From Caldifarciminota bacterium (GTDB lineage Bacteria; Hydrothermota; Hydrothermia; B15-G9; WFZT01), in contig JALSOD010000012.1 of assembly GCA_026986655.1 (NCBI GenBank), positions 1-20,048 on the forward strand: a DNA stretch of 20,048 bases, in the 5' to 3' direction. The notes below the pieces were generated by a model. The model searched no databases, was not told where the DNA came from, and was given only the letters and a program-made list of their open reading frames with translations. Shown piece by piece: positions 5,120 through 13,564 of this stretch. A program made the position numbers and the translations under genes. How positions within the stretch are numbered: position 1 is the first letter of the stretch; every line of letters begins with the position of its first letter.

Positions 5120-7807
5120 TTATTTCCGTTCTTCTTTAACATACATCTCATAAAGGAATCTTGATGGTTCCTGATAGTATCTGAATCTCTTTTTGGGATA
5201 AGTCAAATAAAGTACCTCGGATGCACGGGTTATCGCAACGTAGCAGAGCCTCCGCTCTTCCTCTAAAGTTTCCTTTTCCGCCACCGATTTGAAGAGAGGA
5301 AATACTCCTTCGACCAGTCCCACAAGGAATACAACAGGAAACTCAAGCCCCTTTGACTGGTGGATTGTTATGATTTTCACACCGCCAACTGACCTGTATT
5401 CCTCTCCAAGATGCTGCATCATGAATACATGATTCAGGAATTCCCGTATCTCACCCTTTTTGAAAGAGCCAGCTATCCCGAGCAATTCGTTTATGTTGTC
5501 CTTCTCGATCAACCTCGATGGGGTATCTTTCTCATTAAGGTACTTAGTATAACCTGTTATCTCGTAAACTTCCTCAAGAAGTTCCTCGGGTGAGCGGACT
5601 CGAAGTTGATCTTCAGAGAAGGATGTAAGATAGTTCCAGAAATTTCCGAGCGCTTTTAGCATGTCTTCATCGAATTTTTTGGAAAATGTTGGCTTCCCAG
5701 TTTTATCAAAGTATTTCACTGCAGTTTTCGCATCCTTCGGATTCCACCTAAGGAATTTTATCAACATGTTTTGTAAATCCCGGGCTGTTCTGGTACCCGT
5801 AATAAATCTGAGGAATCCAATGGAAGCTTTTACTTCTTCTCTATCGTAGAATCCACCCACTCCAAGAACGTTGAACGGTATTTTTTTCTTACTGAATACT
5901 TCCTCAAACGGCCTTGAAAGTGAATTTAATCTGATTAGAACCGCTATGTCGTCAAAGCTCCTACCCCGCTCTCTTTCATCGAGGATCTTTTCCGCGACGA
6001 ATTCAGCTTCATCCATCTCGTTTCTTGCTGCATAAAATTTTATAATTTCTCCCTTTGATTCTCTTAAAGGAATGATAAGTTTGTCTATTCTTGACTGGTT
6101 GTGAGAGATCAGAGTGTTTGCAACGTTGATAATTTCCTCAGGAGAGCGAAAGTTCTGGGTGAGGCGAACTTCTCGATAGTCGGGATAGAATTTCTTGAAC
6201 TCCATGATATATATGTTTGATGCTCCTCTGAATCCATAGATAGATTGGTCGTCATCACCGGTTGCAAATAGGTTTTTGTGTTTGGATGAGAGTATCTGGA
6301 GGAGCACAAATTGTCCACGGTTGATATCCTGAAATTCATCAACAAGAATATATTCAAACTTCTCCCTGAATAGCTCTTTGATATCGTCATACTGCCTCAG
6401 GAGTCTTACAGAAAGGAAAATGAGGTCATCGAGGTCAATATATCCATTGAAAAAGAGCTCCTTCTGATACTTTTCGTAGGCTTCTGCAACCTCTTTTCTC
6501 CACTTGTGTTTTACATTTTGCAATAAATATTCGGGCGTTATTAAATTCGATTTGTATCGAGATATCTCCCTCAATATCGTCCGAATCTTTTCCTTTGCTC
6601 TGATTCCGGTTGCCCTCTCAAAGAGCTCTTCCCTTCCATCTCGTGATATGAGCTGAAATTCCTCAGGATACCCGATTCGTTCGATTCCATAAGAAACTAT
6701 CTTTCTGCCAAGATAATGAAAAGTTCCTGTCCATAGATTTTTTGTGTTGCTTTCACCTATGAGTTTTTCAACCCGGTCTTTCATCTCTCCAGCGGCTTTT
6801 CCCGTAAACGTCACGGCGAGAATTCTGTCTGCGGGGATTTTTTTCTCGTGGATGAGGTAGGCGATCCTATGAACGAGCGTTGTGGTTTTCCCGGTACCTG
6901 CTCCTCCAAGCAGCAGAAAATAGCCGTCACCGTTAAGAACAGCTTCAATCTGTTCCTCTGTCAGACCTTCGAGCAATGGAGACGTTTTTCTTCTTAATTG
7001 CACAGCTTTCAAGGTCAGATCCTTCCCACCTTTTCTTAAATAGTCTTTAAGTGCCTGACGCATCTCAGAGGCAGTATGGTATCGTTCCTGAGGGTCTTTC
7101 TTTAAGGCTTTTTTTAGAATCTCGAAGAGTTCAGGTGATATTTTTGAGGGTTTTTTCAATTTTCCTTTAAAGATTTGATTTCTCAGGTCCTCAATTGTTT
7201 CTGCAAAAAATGGAGGATATCCAGCGATAAGTTCGTAGAGAACGCACGCAACGGACCAGAGGTCTGATTCCTTCCGCATTTTTCCACTCCATGCTTCCGG
7301 GGCCATGTAGATCGGTGTCCCTGCCATGGAGAAGCTCAAGCTACTTGAAAGAATGACAGCGAGTCCGAAGTCTGTAAGTTTCACAATTCCATCACTGGTG
7401 ATCATTATGTTTTCAGGCTTAATGTCACGGTGTAGAACCCCCTTGGAATGTGCGTAGGACAGGGCCTCAAGTACATTGCTTATTATTGAAATAGCCCTTA
7501 TTTCATCAATTGGTGCCTCTTCTTCGATCAGTTTTCGGAGAGAGTAGCCGTCAACGTACTCCATAACCAGTGCGAGCTTATTTTCGATGAGCTCGGCTGT
7601 GTAGAATCTGACAATGTTTGGGTGTTCGAGTGAAGCCAAGAGCTGAGCCTCCCTCTTGAGCATTTCAATATCTTTTTCACGGGTTCTTGAAACTTTGAGT
7701 GCGTATTTCTTTTCTGTAATGGTGTCAAAGACAAGGAAGACGTCGGCAAACTGTCCACCCCCTATCCAGGACTCAATTCTGTACTTTCCAAACTTACGCC
7801 TTAGCAT
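5120..7807 (-). CDS. Ser/Thr protein kinase fused to a UvrD/Rep-type helicase
   Basis: This is one continuous 895-residue frame. Residues 8-256 form a complete Hanks-type kinase: glycine loop IGGGQFADV (15-23), Lys38, Glu53, HRDIKPEN (126-133), DFG (146-148), APE (169-171). A linker of about 25 residues follows, then an SF1A helicase: Walker A GGAGTGKTT (301-309), Walker B DEFQD (490-494), GDDDQSIYGFRGA (517-529), QNFRS (551-555), IHQSKGLEF (815-823), VAITRA (857-862). All key residues of both domains look intact, so both are predicted active: Ser/Thr phosphorylation, and ATP-driven 3'-5' DNA unwinding. The helicase portion, about 620 residues, is slightly short for UvrD/PcrA. It starts 11 bp after the DUF3857 gene with no evident SD, so it probably depends on the operon upstream. 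Domain calls are firm; the purpose of the fusion is unknown. Confidence 0.93.
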   Translation of the reverse strand: MLRRKFGKYRIESWIGGGQFADVFLVFDTITEKKYALKVSRTREKDIEMLKREAQLLASLEHPNIVRFYTAELIENKLALVMEYVDGYSLRKLIEEEAPIDEIRAISIISNVLEALSYAHSKGVLHRDIKPENIMITSDGIVKLTDFGLAVILSSSLSFSMAGTPIYMAPEAWSGKMRKESDLWSVACVLYELIAGYPPFFAETIEDLRNQIFKGKLKKPSKISPELFEILKKALKKDPQERYHTASEMRQALKDYLRKGGKDLTLKAVQLRRKTSPLLEGLTEEQIEAVLNGDGYFLLLGGAGTGKTTTLVHRIAYLIHEKKIPADRILAVTFTGKAAGEMKDRVEKLIGESNTKNLWTGTFHYLGRKIVSYGIERIGYPEEFQLISRDGREELFERATGIRAKEKIRTILREISRYKSNLITPEYLLQNVKHKWRKEVAEAYEKYQKELFFNGYIDLDDLIFLSVRLLRQYDDIKELFREKFEYILVDEFQDINRGQFVLLQILSSKHKNLFATGDDDQSIYGFRGASNIYIMEFKKFYPDYREVRLTQNFRSPEEIINVANTLISHNQSRIDKLIIPLRESKGEIIKFYAARNEMDEAEFVAEKILDERERGRSFDDIAVLIRLNSLSRPFEEVFSKKKIPFNVLGVGGFYDREEVKASIGFLRFITGTRTARDLQNMLIKFLRWNPKDAKTAVKYFDKTGKPTFSKKFDEDMLKALGNFWNYLTSFSEDQLRVRSPEELLEEVYEITGYTKYLNEKDTPSRLIEKDNINELLGIAGSFKKGEIREFLNHVFMMQHLGEEYRSVGGVKIITIHQSKGLEFPVVFLVGLVEGVFPLFKSVAEKETLEEERRLCYVAITRASEVLYLTYPKKRFRYYQEPSRFLYEMYVKEERK

Positions 7808-7818
7808 GAAATTTTAAT

Positions 7819-9864
7819 TTAATACTTCATCCTCTCAATGACAATCCAGTTGTCCCTGAGCTTTGCACGTTTTTCCACAATCTTCCGGTATCCTGGATAG
7901 TATTTTTTGTCATAGATTCCACCCAGACGAATGGTCTCATCACTGTAGTGAACTTTTCCCGAAGATTCAAAAATTATGGAGTTAAACTTCATGAATTTGA
8001 CCTCTCCCCTGTAATTCTCAGGGAGATATCTCACACTGTATCCGGGCGGAAGATTTATAACGATGTCCTTTATACTTCTGTAATTTCGTGAAAAATAGAG
8101 CGGATTGTTTCTTACAGTTGCCCCCACATCTTCTGCTGTGTAATCCGAAAGATCCGGCATTTTCAGGAGAATGAGGTTGTCGGCTACAATGGCATACTCA
8201 GGAATATGGTAGTAAAGTGAGAGCTTTGGAGGAATTCTCAGATCATTCAGATCTGAAAGATTAAAGGAATCAAGCACAATTCCTGGTGCCCACGTGATGC
8301 TCTGTTCGAGAAGTTTCTCAATTTCAACTTTACGAAATTGCTTGAGTGCTCTGACGGTAACACCATCTTCTCCTCTGTACATAGCATTATCCTCTATGAC
8401 AAGATCACCTGAGTTGTTAAGAGTTATATTCATAAGATCAATTTCACCCTCTCTTTCTGGTGAAATGAAAGGAATTTCTACCACTCTCCCGTTGAGCGTA
8501 ACACCATTTATTCCCTGATAAGCCGGTCTAACGTAGCCAAACGGTATTTTATCATTCGTGGGGTCGAGATACACGGTGTCGAGTTTTACAATCAAATCGG
8601 TGAACTGAGATAAATTTGCGTCTTTGTGGAAACTCCAGTTGCCTTTTGAAACTGCAAGAATTAGCTCAGGTGCGAGGCCAAATTTTTTGTAAAGAGCATA
8701 GAGCAGGAATGCCTTATCCACCTCACTTCCAGCTGATTTCTTGATTACGTGTGCAGGTGGTTTTGGAAAAATGCTGTAGGATTCCCCATTTACAGGCACT
8801 CTTTTAATATCCTGGGCAACGAAACGGTAGATGGCAAAAACAGAGTCTGCAAATGTCATTGACTTGCTAACCAGTGAGTCGAGGAGATTCTCAGGATTGA
8901 AATCCGCGAGTATCGAGTTCACATAATCTCTATAGAGTTGCATTCCATTCGGGTATTTCAATCCACATGTAACTGACGGAAGAATGTAATGGATTGGAGG
9001 CATATTGGGTTCGATAATGTAACCCGGGTGATTCTGCAAGGTTAAGTAAATTTTTTTCTCTCCATTTTGTACTGTTTCGGTTTTCTCTCCGTTGAAGTTT
9101 TTAACATTATACGAGAGGAGCTTTTCCGGACCTTCGATCTTCACGTATTCTCTGTAGGTAGGGTCTATATCTCCCATTGTTATCGTTCTGTAAGCCGGGT
9201 GGTGAATGTCCCTTCTCCCGGTGATTTTTATTTCGAAATCGAGAACATTTCCAGGTTCACCTTCTGGAATGGCAAATTTTACCTGATGAAGGTCATCGTA
9301 CTCTGGAAAGCTCGAGTAGACCGATGCGTCTTCGATGGCGTTGTCCATGATGGATACAACTCTTCCGTCCCTTGTCACGGTCCTTGCGAACACAATTTCC
9401 CCATTCTCATAGCTTTTGTGGTATTTGAAAATCTGATTTGCTGCTCTTTTCCCTCTTTCTTTTAGGATTTTTATAATCCTTCTCTCGGTGTACACGAAAG
9501 AGCTGTCCGGATTTAGTTTGAAATTCTTGATTACGAAAATATTGACGTATCCAGCACGAGGAAATAGGGAATCTACGGGGACTTTGAGTGCCTTAAGAAG
9601 AAGAGTGTCTTTTATGTCGGAATCCTTCTCCCAGGTATCTCCGGGCCGTTTCCTGGATGATTCTATGCTTAAAACTTTCCCCACTGGTATTATAACCTTA
9701 CCGTGGGAGGTTAAAATTTCGACAAACTCATCATTGATATTTGTTACAGAGCCGTTAATTTCTTCGCCATTTTTGAGATAAACGATGTCCCTTGTCAGAA
9801 CTCTGGGACTCCTGCTCATGCCAAAAAGTGGAAGTATCAGAAAAAGTAAAAGGATCTTTCTCAT
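7819..9864 (-). CDS. Secreted DUF3857/transglutaminase-like protein with a degenerate active site
   Basis: This 681-residue protein has a signal peptide (MRKILLLFLILPLFGMS). It has a small beta-barrel-like segment with YLKNGEEINGSV (30-40), a DUF3857 region (about 100-290) and a transglutaminase-like region (about 325-440). A predicted beta-rich C-terminus follows. It is a paralogue of the upstream 685-residue protein, but the catalytic motif GDCTDKS is here GSEVDKA, with Glu381 in place of the nucleophilic cysteine, and the His motif is replaced by QFTDLIV; only the Asp of VYLDPT (Asp434) remains. It is therefore probably a non-catalytic, binding or structural copy acting in the periplasm. 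Its start lies one base after the upstream stop, and its SD lies within the last codons of that gene, so the two are made in linked amounts. Substrate unknown. Confidence 0.85.
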   Translation of the reverse strand: MRKILLLFLILPLFGMSRSPRVLTRDIVYLKNGEEINGSVTNINDEFVEILTSHGKVIIPVGKVLSIESSRKRPGDTWEKDSDIKDTLLLKALKVPVDSLFPRAGYVNIFVIKNFKLNPDSSFVYTERRIIKILKERGKRAANQIFKYHKSYENGEIVFARTVTRDGRVVSIMDNAIEDASVYSSFPEYDDLHQVKFAIPEGEPGNVLDFEIKITGRRDIHHPAYRTITMGDIDPTYREYVKIEGPEKLLSYNVKNFNGEKTETVQNGEKKIYLTLQNHPGYIIEPNMPPIHYILPSVTCGLKYPNGMQLYRDYVNSILADFNPENLLDSLVSKSMTFADSVFAIYRFVAQDIKRVPVNGESYSIFPKPPAHVIKKSAGSEVDKAFLLYALYKKFGLAPELILAVSKGNWSFHKDANLSQFTDLIVKLDTVYLDPTNDKIPFGYVRPAYQGINGVTLNGRVVEIPFISPEREGEIDLMNITLNNSGDLVIEDNAMYRGEDGVTVRALKQFRKVEIEKLLEQSITWAPGIVLDSFNLSDLNDLRIPPKLSLYYHIPEYAIVADNLILLKMPDLSDYTAEDVGATVRNNPLYFSRNYRSIKDIVINLPPGYSVRYLPENYRGEVKFMKFNSIIFESSGKVHYSDETIRLGGIYDKKYYPGYRKIVEKRAKLRDNWIVIERMKY

Positions 9865-9865
9865 C

Positions 9866-11923
9866 TTATTTACCTCCTTCGAGAATTACGGGTTTGCGGA
9901 GATGCCTCAGAAGCAACAAAAGATGGTTTTTGTAACTGTCGTAGTCACTTTTCGGTATAATCCTATCCCATCTCCTGAAGATGTCATGATACTCAAACCT
10001 TTCAGTACCTATCTTTTTAAAGTAAGACCGGTAAGAGAAATGTTTGTCCTGTATGTCCAGTGAATCTGGCAGGTATTTAAGTTTATATCCACTAAAGGTC
10101 ACGTAAAAATCGTGGGAGACTTTATAAGAAGTCCTGTAAACTATGTTGTAATGGCGATTTTTGACGTTGATCTCCGGGAATCTATACCTGTTTTTCAAAT
10201 CCGGGAGTTCGAGCAGATGCAGGTCTCCAATATTTTTTAGATAACCCGGGATATCAAAGGTTATTTTCAGATAAAACTGTTTTGACAGGTCGTAAAGTGG
10301 TCCGAGTTCGTAGGAAACGAGCTTTGCGCCGGGAGATGTCATCTGGATCATCTGCTCCATCCTGTTGGTTCTTTCCTTCTCCTTCACATGCTGCCAGTAC
10401 CACCTCACCCCTGCCTCAAAATCTCCTGTATACTGGCCTAAAAATTCAACCCTCGTTGTTCCATCAGATTTTATAGTTAGCTTATATGTATACTTTCTCC
10501 AATTGTCTTCAGGAGGTGGGACCTTAATGAACGAGATTTTTCTGAGCTGTGCATTCAAGGCCCATACACCGTGATCAGCTGACCAGAAGTATGGATATCT
10601 GCTCGTTGACCCCGTGGCATCAAGATAAAAGTCTCTTCCGTCTCTTGTTAGAATTTCAGTTATTGCATGATTACCCTGAAATGACGGGATGTCTTTGATA
10701 AATGTTCCCTGGTCATTTGTCTCAATGTAGACAGGATATCCCATTACACCTATTGCTCTGAGGAGGGTGGAAAACAGGATTGATTTGTCTGTGCAGTCAC
10801 CGTAGCCCTTCTTCAGGGTTTCAGATGCCGGATGTCCTGACACACCAGATGATGCACCACCCTTGATAGAAATGTAGCGAATATTTTGTTGAACCCAGTA
10901 ATAAATCCGCGCGATTGAATCATCTAAATTCGTAGCACCTTTCACAATACTATCTGCAAGTGCTTGTATCTCAGGTGTTATAACCATCCTCTTTTTCTGG
11001 AAATTGGCGTACCAGGTGTAGAGGTAATCCCAGGATTTCTGATTTGTAACTGCCACCATAGGTATTACATCCATGAGGGGTGGCATCTGGGGCTCGTCAA
11101 CCACAGGGTCAATGTCGTTCATGGAAAATTTGTAAAGTTTGTAAGGTCCCGTCTGCTTTTCTGAGTATTTAACATTCTGTGGTGAAGTGTTTCTAACGAG
11201 ATATTTGAAATAACTGCTTGCTGGGAGCTTGAATGTAACCTCGGAGTGAAAAACAGGTTTTTTCCCCCCGAAGAACCATCTCTCAGAAAAAACATGCTTG
11301 TCCCAGGGATTGAAGACGTTGTATTCGTAGACATATTCAACAATGTCTCCCACTTCGACTCCCGGGATCGTGAAACTCATAACCTTTCCTTTCCCAAAGA
11401 ATTCAAGTCCTGACTTAGGCTTTGTCACTTTTATGTCTTTCGGATTGAGGTAGATGACCCTGCCATCGGGTTTGATGCACCTGGCAGCGAGAACTCTCGC
11501 TTTCATCATATCTTCATCGATGTATATTGTTACATTCGCCCAATCGCGTGCTTCGTCTTTTAAAATTAGTCCCTGAAAGTGATATCGGTTGTACTGGCTG
11601 GAATCTGGCTCCATTTCGTAGAAACCTTTATCAAGCAGCACGATCCCGCTGGCATCAGGATATAGGCGACGAGCCTTTTTCGCCTTCTCCAAAATGCTAT
11701 CCACATTTTCAAGCTTGTATTTGACTGGAAGGTAGGCTGACGCTCCACCTGTGAAGATCACCTTTTTCACATCCAATTTACTTACAACGGTATCGTCCAG
11801 AATATATAATCCGTCTTTTAGCTCTATCCGATTGCTTTTAATTACCTTTCCATTGAATAGTACAACTTTGTGAGCGAATAATTGAGAGACTATCAGTACT
11901 CCTGCAAATAAGATTTTCCTCAT
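9866..11923 (-). CDS. Secreted DUF3857/transglutaminase family protein, intact triad
   Basis: This 685-residue protein begins with a signal peptide (MRKILFAGVLIVSQLFA, likely cut before His18). It then has a short barrel-like segment with LFNGKVI, a DUF3857 domain (about 85-280) and a transglutaminase-like papain-fold domain. The triad is visible: Cys377 in KKGYGDCTDKSILF, His419 in GNHAITEIL and Asp435 in FYLDATG. Such proteins act in the periplasm or at the surface; known relatives are thought to cut or cross-link peptide bonds, but substrates are undetermined. It is the first gene of a leftward operon, with SD GGAGGT nine bases before the ATG and a -10 consensus upstream. The last codons of the gene, encoding GGK and the stop, supply the SD for its degenerate paralogue. 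Confidence 0.9.
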   Translation of the reverse strand: MRKILFAGVLIVSQLFAHKVVLFNGKVIKSNRIELKDGLYILDDTVVSKLDVKKVIFTGGASAYLPVKYKLENVDSILEKAKKARRLYPDASGIVLLDKGFYEMEPDSSQYNRYHFQGLILKDEARDWANVTIYIDEDMMKARVLAARCIKPDGRVIYLNPKDIKVTKPKSGLEFFGKGKVMSFTIPGVEVGDIVEYVYEYNVFNPWDKHVFSERWFFGGKKPVFHSEVTFKLPASSYFKYLVRNTSPQNVKYSEKQTGPYKLYKFSMNDIDPVVDEPQMPPLMDVIPMVAVTNQKSWDYLYTWYANFQKKRMVITPEIQALADSIVKGATNLDDSIARIYYWVQQNIRYISIKGGASSGVSGHPASETLKKGYGDCTDKSILFSTLLRAIGVMGYPVYIETNDQGTFIKDIPSFQGNHAITEILTRDGRDFYLDATGSTSRYPYFWSADHGVWALNAQLRKISFIKVPPPEDNWRKYTYKLTIKSDGTTRVEFLGQYTGDFEAGVRWYWQHVKEKERTNRMEQMIQMTSPGAKLVSYELGPLYDLSKQFYLKITFDIPGYLKNIGDLHLLELPDLKNRYRFPEINVKNRHYNIVYRTSYKVSHDFYVTFSGYKLKYLPDSLDIQDKHFSYRSYFKKIGTERFEYHDIFRRWDRIIPKSDYDSYKNHLLLLLRHLRKPVILEGGK
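9872..9877 (-). promoter_or_regulatory. SD for the second DUF3857 gene, inside the first
   Basis: On the minus strand GGAGGT ends seven bases before the ATG at 9864 and encodes the Gly-Gly near the C-terminus of the upstream protein. The stop codon TAA and the next ATG are separated by one G. Ribosomes ending on the first gene would restart directly on the second. Confidence 0.8.
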
Positions 11924-11955
11924 GTTAATCTAACCTCCGGGAAAAGTTTTCACAA

Positions 11956-11984
11956 ATTATACATCAGAATATACGCTCCAAGAA
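11956..11984 (-). promoter_or_regulatory. Probable promoter of the DUF3857/kinase-helicase operon
   Basis: A perfect TATAAT reads leftward at 11961-11956, about 32 bp before the ATG at 11923. A weak -35, TTCTTG (11984-11979), is at 17 bp. Its upstream side abuts the -35 of the divergent DUF4416 promoter, so the two promoters may compete or share regulation. Confidence 0.5.
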
Positions 11985-11985
11985 G

Positions 11986-12014
11986 TTGCATAATCTATTC
12001 CGTCTCCATATCAT
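11986..12014 (+). promoter_or_regulatory. Promoter of DUF4416, giving a leaderless mRNA
   Basis: TTGCAT (11986-11991) and TATCAT (12009-12014) are 17 bp apart. Transcription would be expected about seven bases after the -10, at 12021-12023, which is the start codon itself. No SD exists upstream of that ATG, which agrees with leaderless translation. Confidence 0.5.
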
Positions 12015-12022
12015 TTTTAGCG

Positions 12023-12577
12023 ATGGGTATTCCAAAAATTCCTGAGCCCGCCAAGTTGATAATTGGGTTAATCTTTGTTCCCGAGTTTCACGACAACGCC
12101 TTAACCCGTCTGGAGGAAGAGTTCGGTCCCATAACATTGCGCAGTAAAGTAATCCCTTTTGATAAGACAGACTACTATGAGCCTGAAATGGGCAAAGGGC
12201 TAAAACGCCAGTGGATAGCGTTTGGGGAACTGGTTGAGCAGGATAAAATTGCGGAAATCAAGCTTAAAACCAACGAAATAGAGAGGGAGTGGATGGAGCT
12301 GGGAAAGAGGAAAGTTAACATTGATCCTGGATACGTGACCGAATCCAAGCTCGTTTTAGCCACAACGAAGAATTATTCTCATCGAATTTACCTTGGTCAA
12401 GGAATATATGCAGAAGTTACTTTAATTTTCAGACGAAAAGTAGGATTTGAACCTCTTCCCTGGACGTACCCTGACTATAGAAGTAAAGAGGCTCTTGAAT
12501 TTTTCAACATGGTGAGGGAGGAACTGAAGGAGGCTCTCAGGGAATACCGTGCAAGGATGCTTGGTCTAAATGATTAA
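12023..12577 (+). CDS. DUF4416 family protein
   Basis: A 184-residue protein of unknown function that matches the DUF4416 pattern over its whole length. Hallmarks are YYEPEMG near residue 51, KLKTNEIE near 80, the strongly conserved VNIDPGYV near 98, HRIYLGQGIYAEVTL near 119-133 and PWTYPDYRS near 144-152. It has no signal peptide or membrane segment, so it is probably cytoplasmic. There is no SD before the ATG, and the promoter places the transcript start at the codon itself. It is followed after 14 bp by a Ptb-type acyltransferase, so the two are likely co-expressed; DUF4416 proteins have no established activity and I do not assign one. Family call is from memory of the motif pattern. Confidence 0.85.
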   Translation: MGIPKIPEPAKLIIGLIFVPEFHDNALTRLEEEFGPITLRSKVIPFDKTDYYEPEMGKGLKRQWIAFGELVEQDKIAEIKLKTNEIEREWMELGKRKVNIDPGYVTESKLVLATTKNYSHRIYLGQGIYAEVTLIFRRKVGFEPLPWTYPDYRSKEALEFFNMVREELKEALREYRARMLGLND

Positions 12578-12591
12578 ATTGGAGGTTGAGA

Positions 12592-13491
12592 ATGCTAAAG
12601 ACATTCAAAGATGTAATCGAAATTGCAAAGGGAAAGGGAACAAAAAGACTCGTCGTGGGAGCTCCGCATGTGCTCCCCATGATTGAGGGCCTTGAGCTTG
12701 CCATCAAGGAGGGACTTATAAAGCCAATTCTCATCGGAGATGTTGAAAAGATAAGGGGTCTGATTGAGCAGACAAATTTTGATGAATCAGACTTTGATAT
12801 AATACCGGCAACGGACGAGTTTGAGGCGACTTTCAAGGCTGTGGAACTTGTTAGAGATGGCAGGGCTGACCTAATTTTGAAGGGGAAAATTGGGACACCT
12901 GATTTTCTGAGGATAATCCTGCACAGGGAAAGGGGACTGCGTACAGGCAGGATTCTTTCCCACATTGCCCTCCACGAGGTTCCAGAAAAGTATCATAAGA
13001 TGATTTTTCTAACTGATGCTGGCATGAATATTAGACCTGATCTTGAGATGAAGATAAAAATTCTTGAAAATTGCCTTGAGGTAACAAGGGAAATAGGGTA
13101 TGAGAGGCCAAAGGTGGCGATTCTTGCATCCATTGAGACCATACATCCGGATATGCCCGAGACACTCGATGCTGCTGCTATTTCAAAACTGGCAGATAGA
13201 GGACACTTTGGGAATGTCGCTGTAGATGGCCCGCTTGGATTTGATCTGGCTGTTTCCAGGGAGTCCGGAAAGATCAAGGGAGTAACCGGTGAAGTTATTG
13301 GTGATGCCGATATCATGCTCGTACCGGATGTAGCAACGGGAAATATTATGTCAAAGACCATGATTTACTTTGCCAATGCCCTTGTTGGTGGAATCGTGGT
13401 GGGAGCTAAAGTGCCTGTTGTTTTGCTTAGCCGCTCAGACACTCCGATGATGAAATTAGCCTCAATAGCTTTTGCAATAAGTGTGAGTTGA
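12592..13491 (+). CDS. Phosphate acetyl/butyryltransferase family enzyme (Ptb-like)
   Basis: This 299-residue enzyme belongs to the phosphotransacetylase/phosphotransbutyrylase family, which interconverts acyl-CoA plus phosphate and acyl-phosphate plus CoA. Its length matches Ptb (about 300) rather than the longer Pta. Family landmarks include VVGAPHVLPMIEGLELAIKE near 21, ILIGDVEKI near 46, LILKGKIGTPDFLR near 94, FLTDAGMNIRPDL near 139, DGPLGFDLAVS near 212 and a C-terminal half with MLVPDVATGNIMSKTM. I chose ATG 12592 over the TTG six bases earlier because GGAGG (12581-12585) is then at ideal spacing. No butyrate or acetate kinase is in the window, so the partner that would make ATP from the acyl-phosphate is elsewhere or absent. 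The acyl chain preference cannot be read from sequence by eye. Confidence 0.88.
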   Translation: MLKTFKDVIEIAKGKGTKRLVVGAPHVLPMIEGLELAIKEGLIKPILIGDVEKIRGLIEQTNFDESDFDIIPATDEFEATFKAVELVRDGRADLILKGKIGTPDFLRIILHRERGLRTGRILSHIALHEVPEKYHKMIFLTDAGMNIRPDLEMKIKILENCLEVTREIGYERPKVAILASIETIHPDMPETLDAAAISKLADRGHFGNVAVDGPLGFDLAVSRESGKIKGVTGEVIGDADIMLVPDVATGNIMSKTMIYFANALVGGIVVGAKVPVVLLSRSDTPMMKLASIAFAISVS

Positions 13492-13493
13492 AG

Positions 13494-13522
13494 TTGTTAT
13501 ATCTTTTTTCGAAGATTATAAT
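13494..13522 (+). promoter_or_regulatory. Promoter of the TPR lipoprotein-argF operon
   Basis: TTGTTA (13494-13499) and a perfect TATAAT (13517-13522) are spaced 17 bp apart, just after the stop of the Ptb-like gene and about 43 bp before the ATG at 13565. It makes the TPR lipoprotein the first gene of a new transcription unit. Confidence 0.6.
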
Positions 13523-13564
13523 AACCACCACAAAATCCCAAATGCTGAAAGGAGGAAAATTCTT

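Noticed and set aside
9067..9465. Plus-strand 132-codon frame
   Set aside because: It is fully antisense to the DUF3857/transglutaminase-like gene, has no SD and no recognisable domain.
12537..12965. Minus-strand 142-codon Ser-rich frame
   Set aside because: It is a shadow of the Ptb-like gene; low-complexity Ser/Ile composition is typical of an antisense reading.
13500..13530. Weak ATCTT/AAGAT hairpin after the Ptb-like gene as a terminator
   Set aside because: The stem is only 5 bp of A/T-rich pairs and the sequence is better explained as the spacer and -10 of the next promoter.
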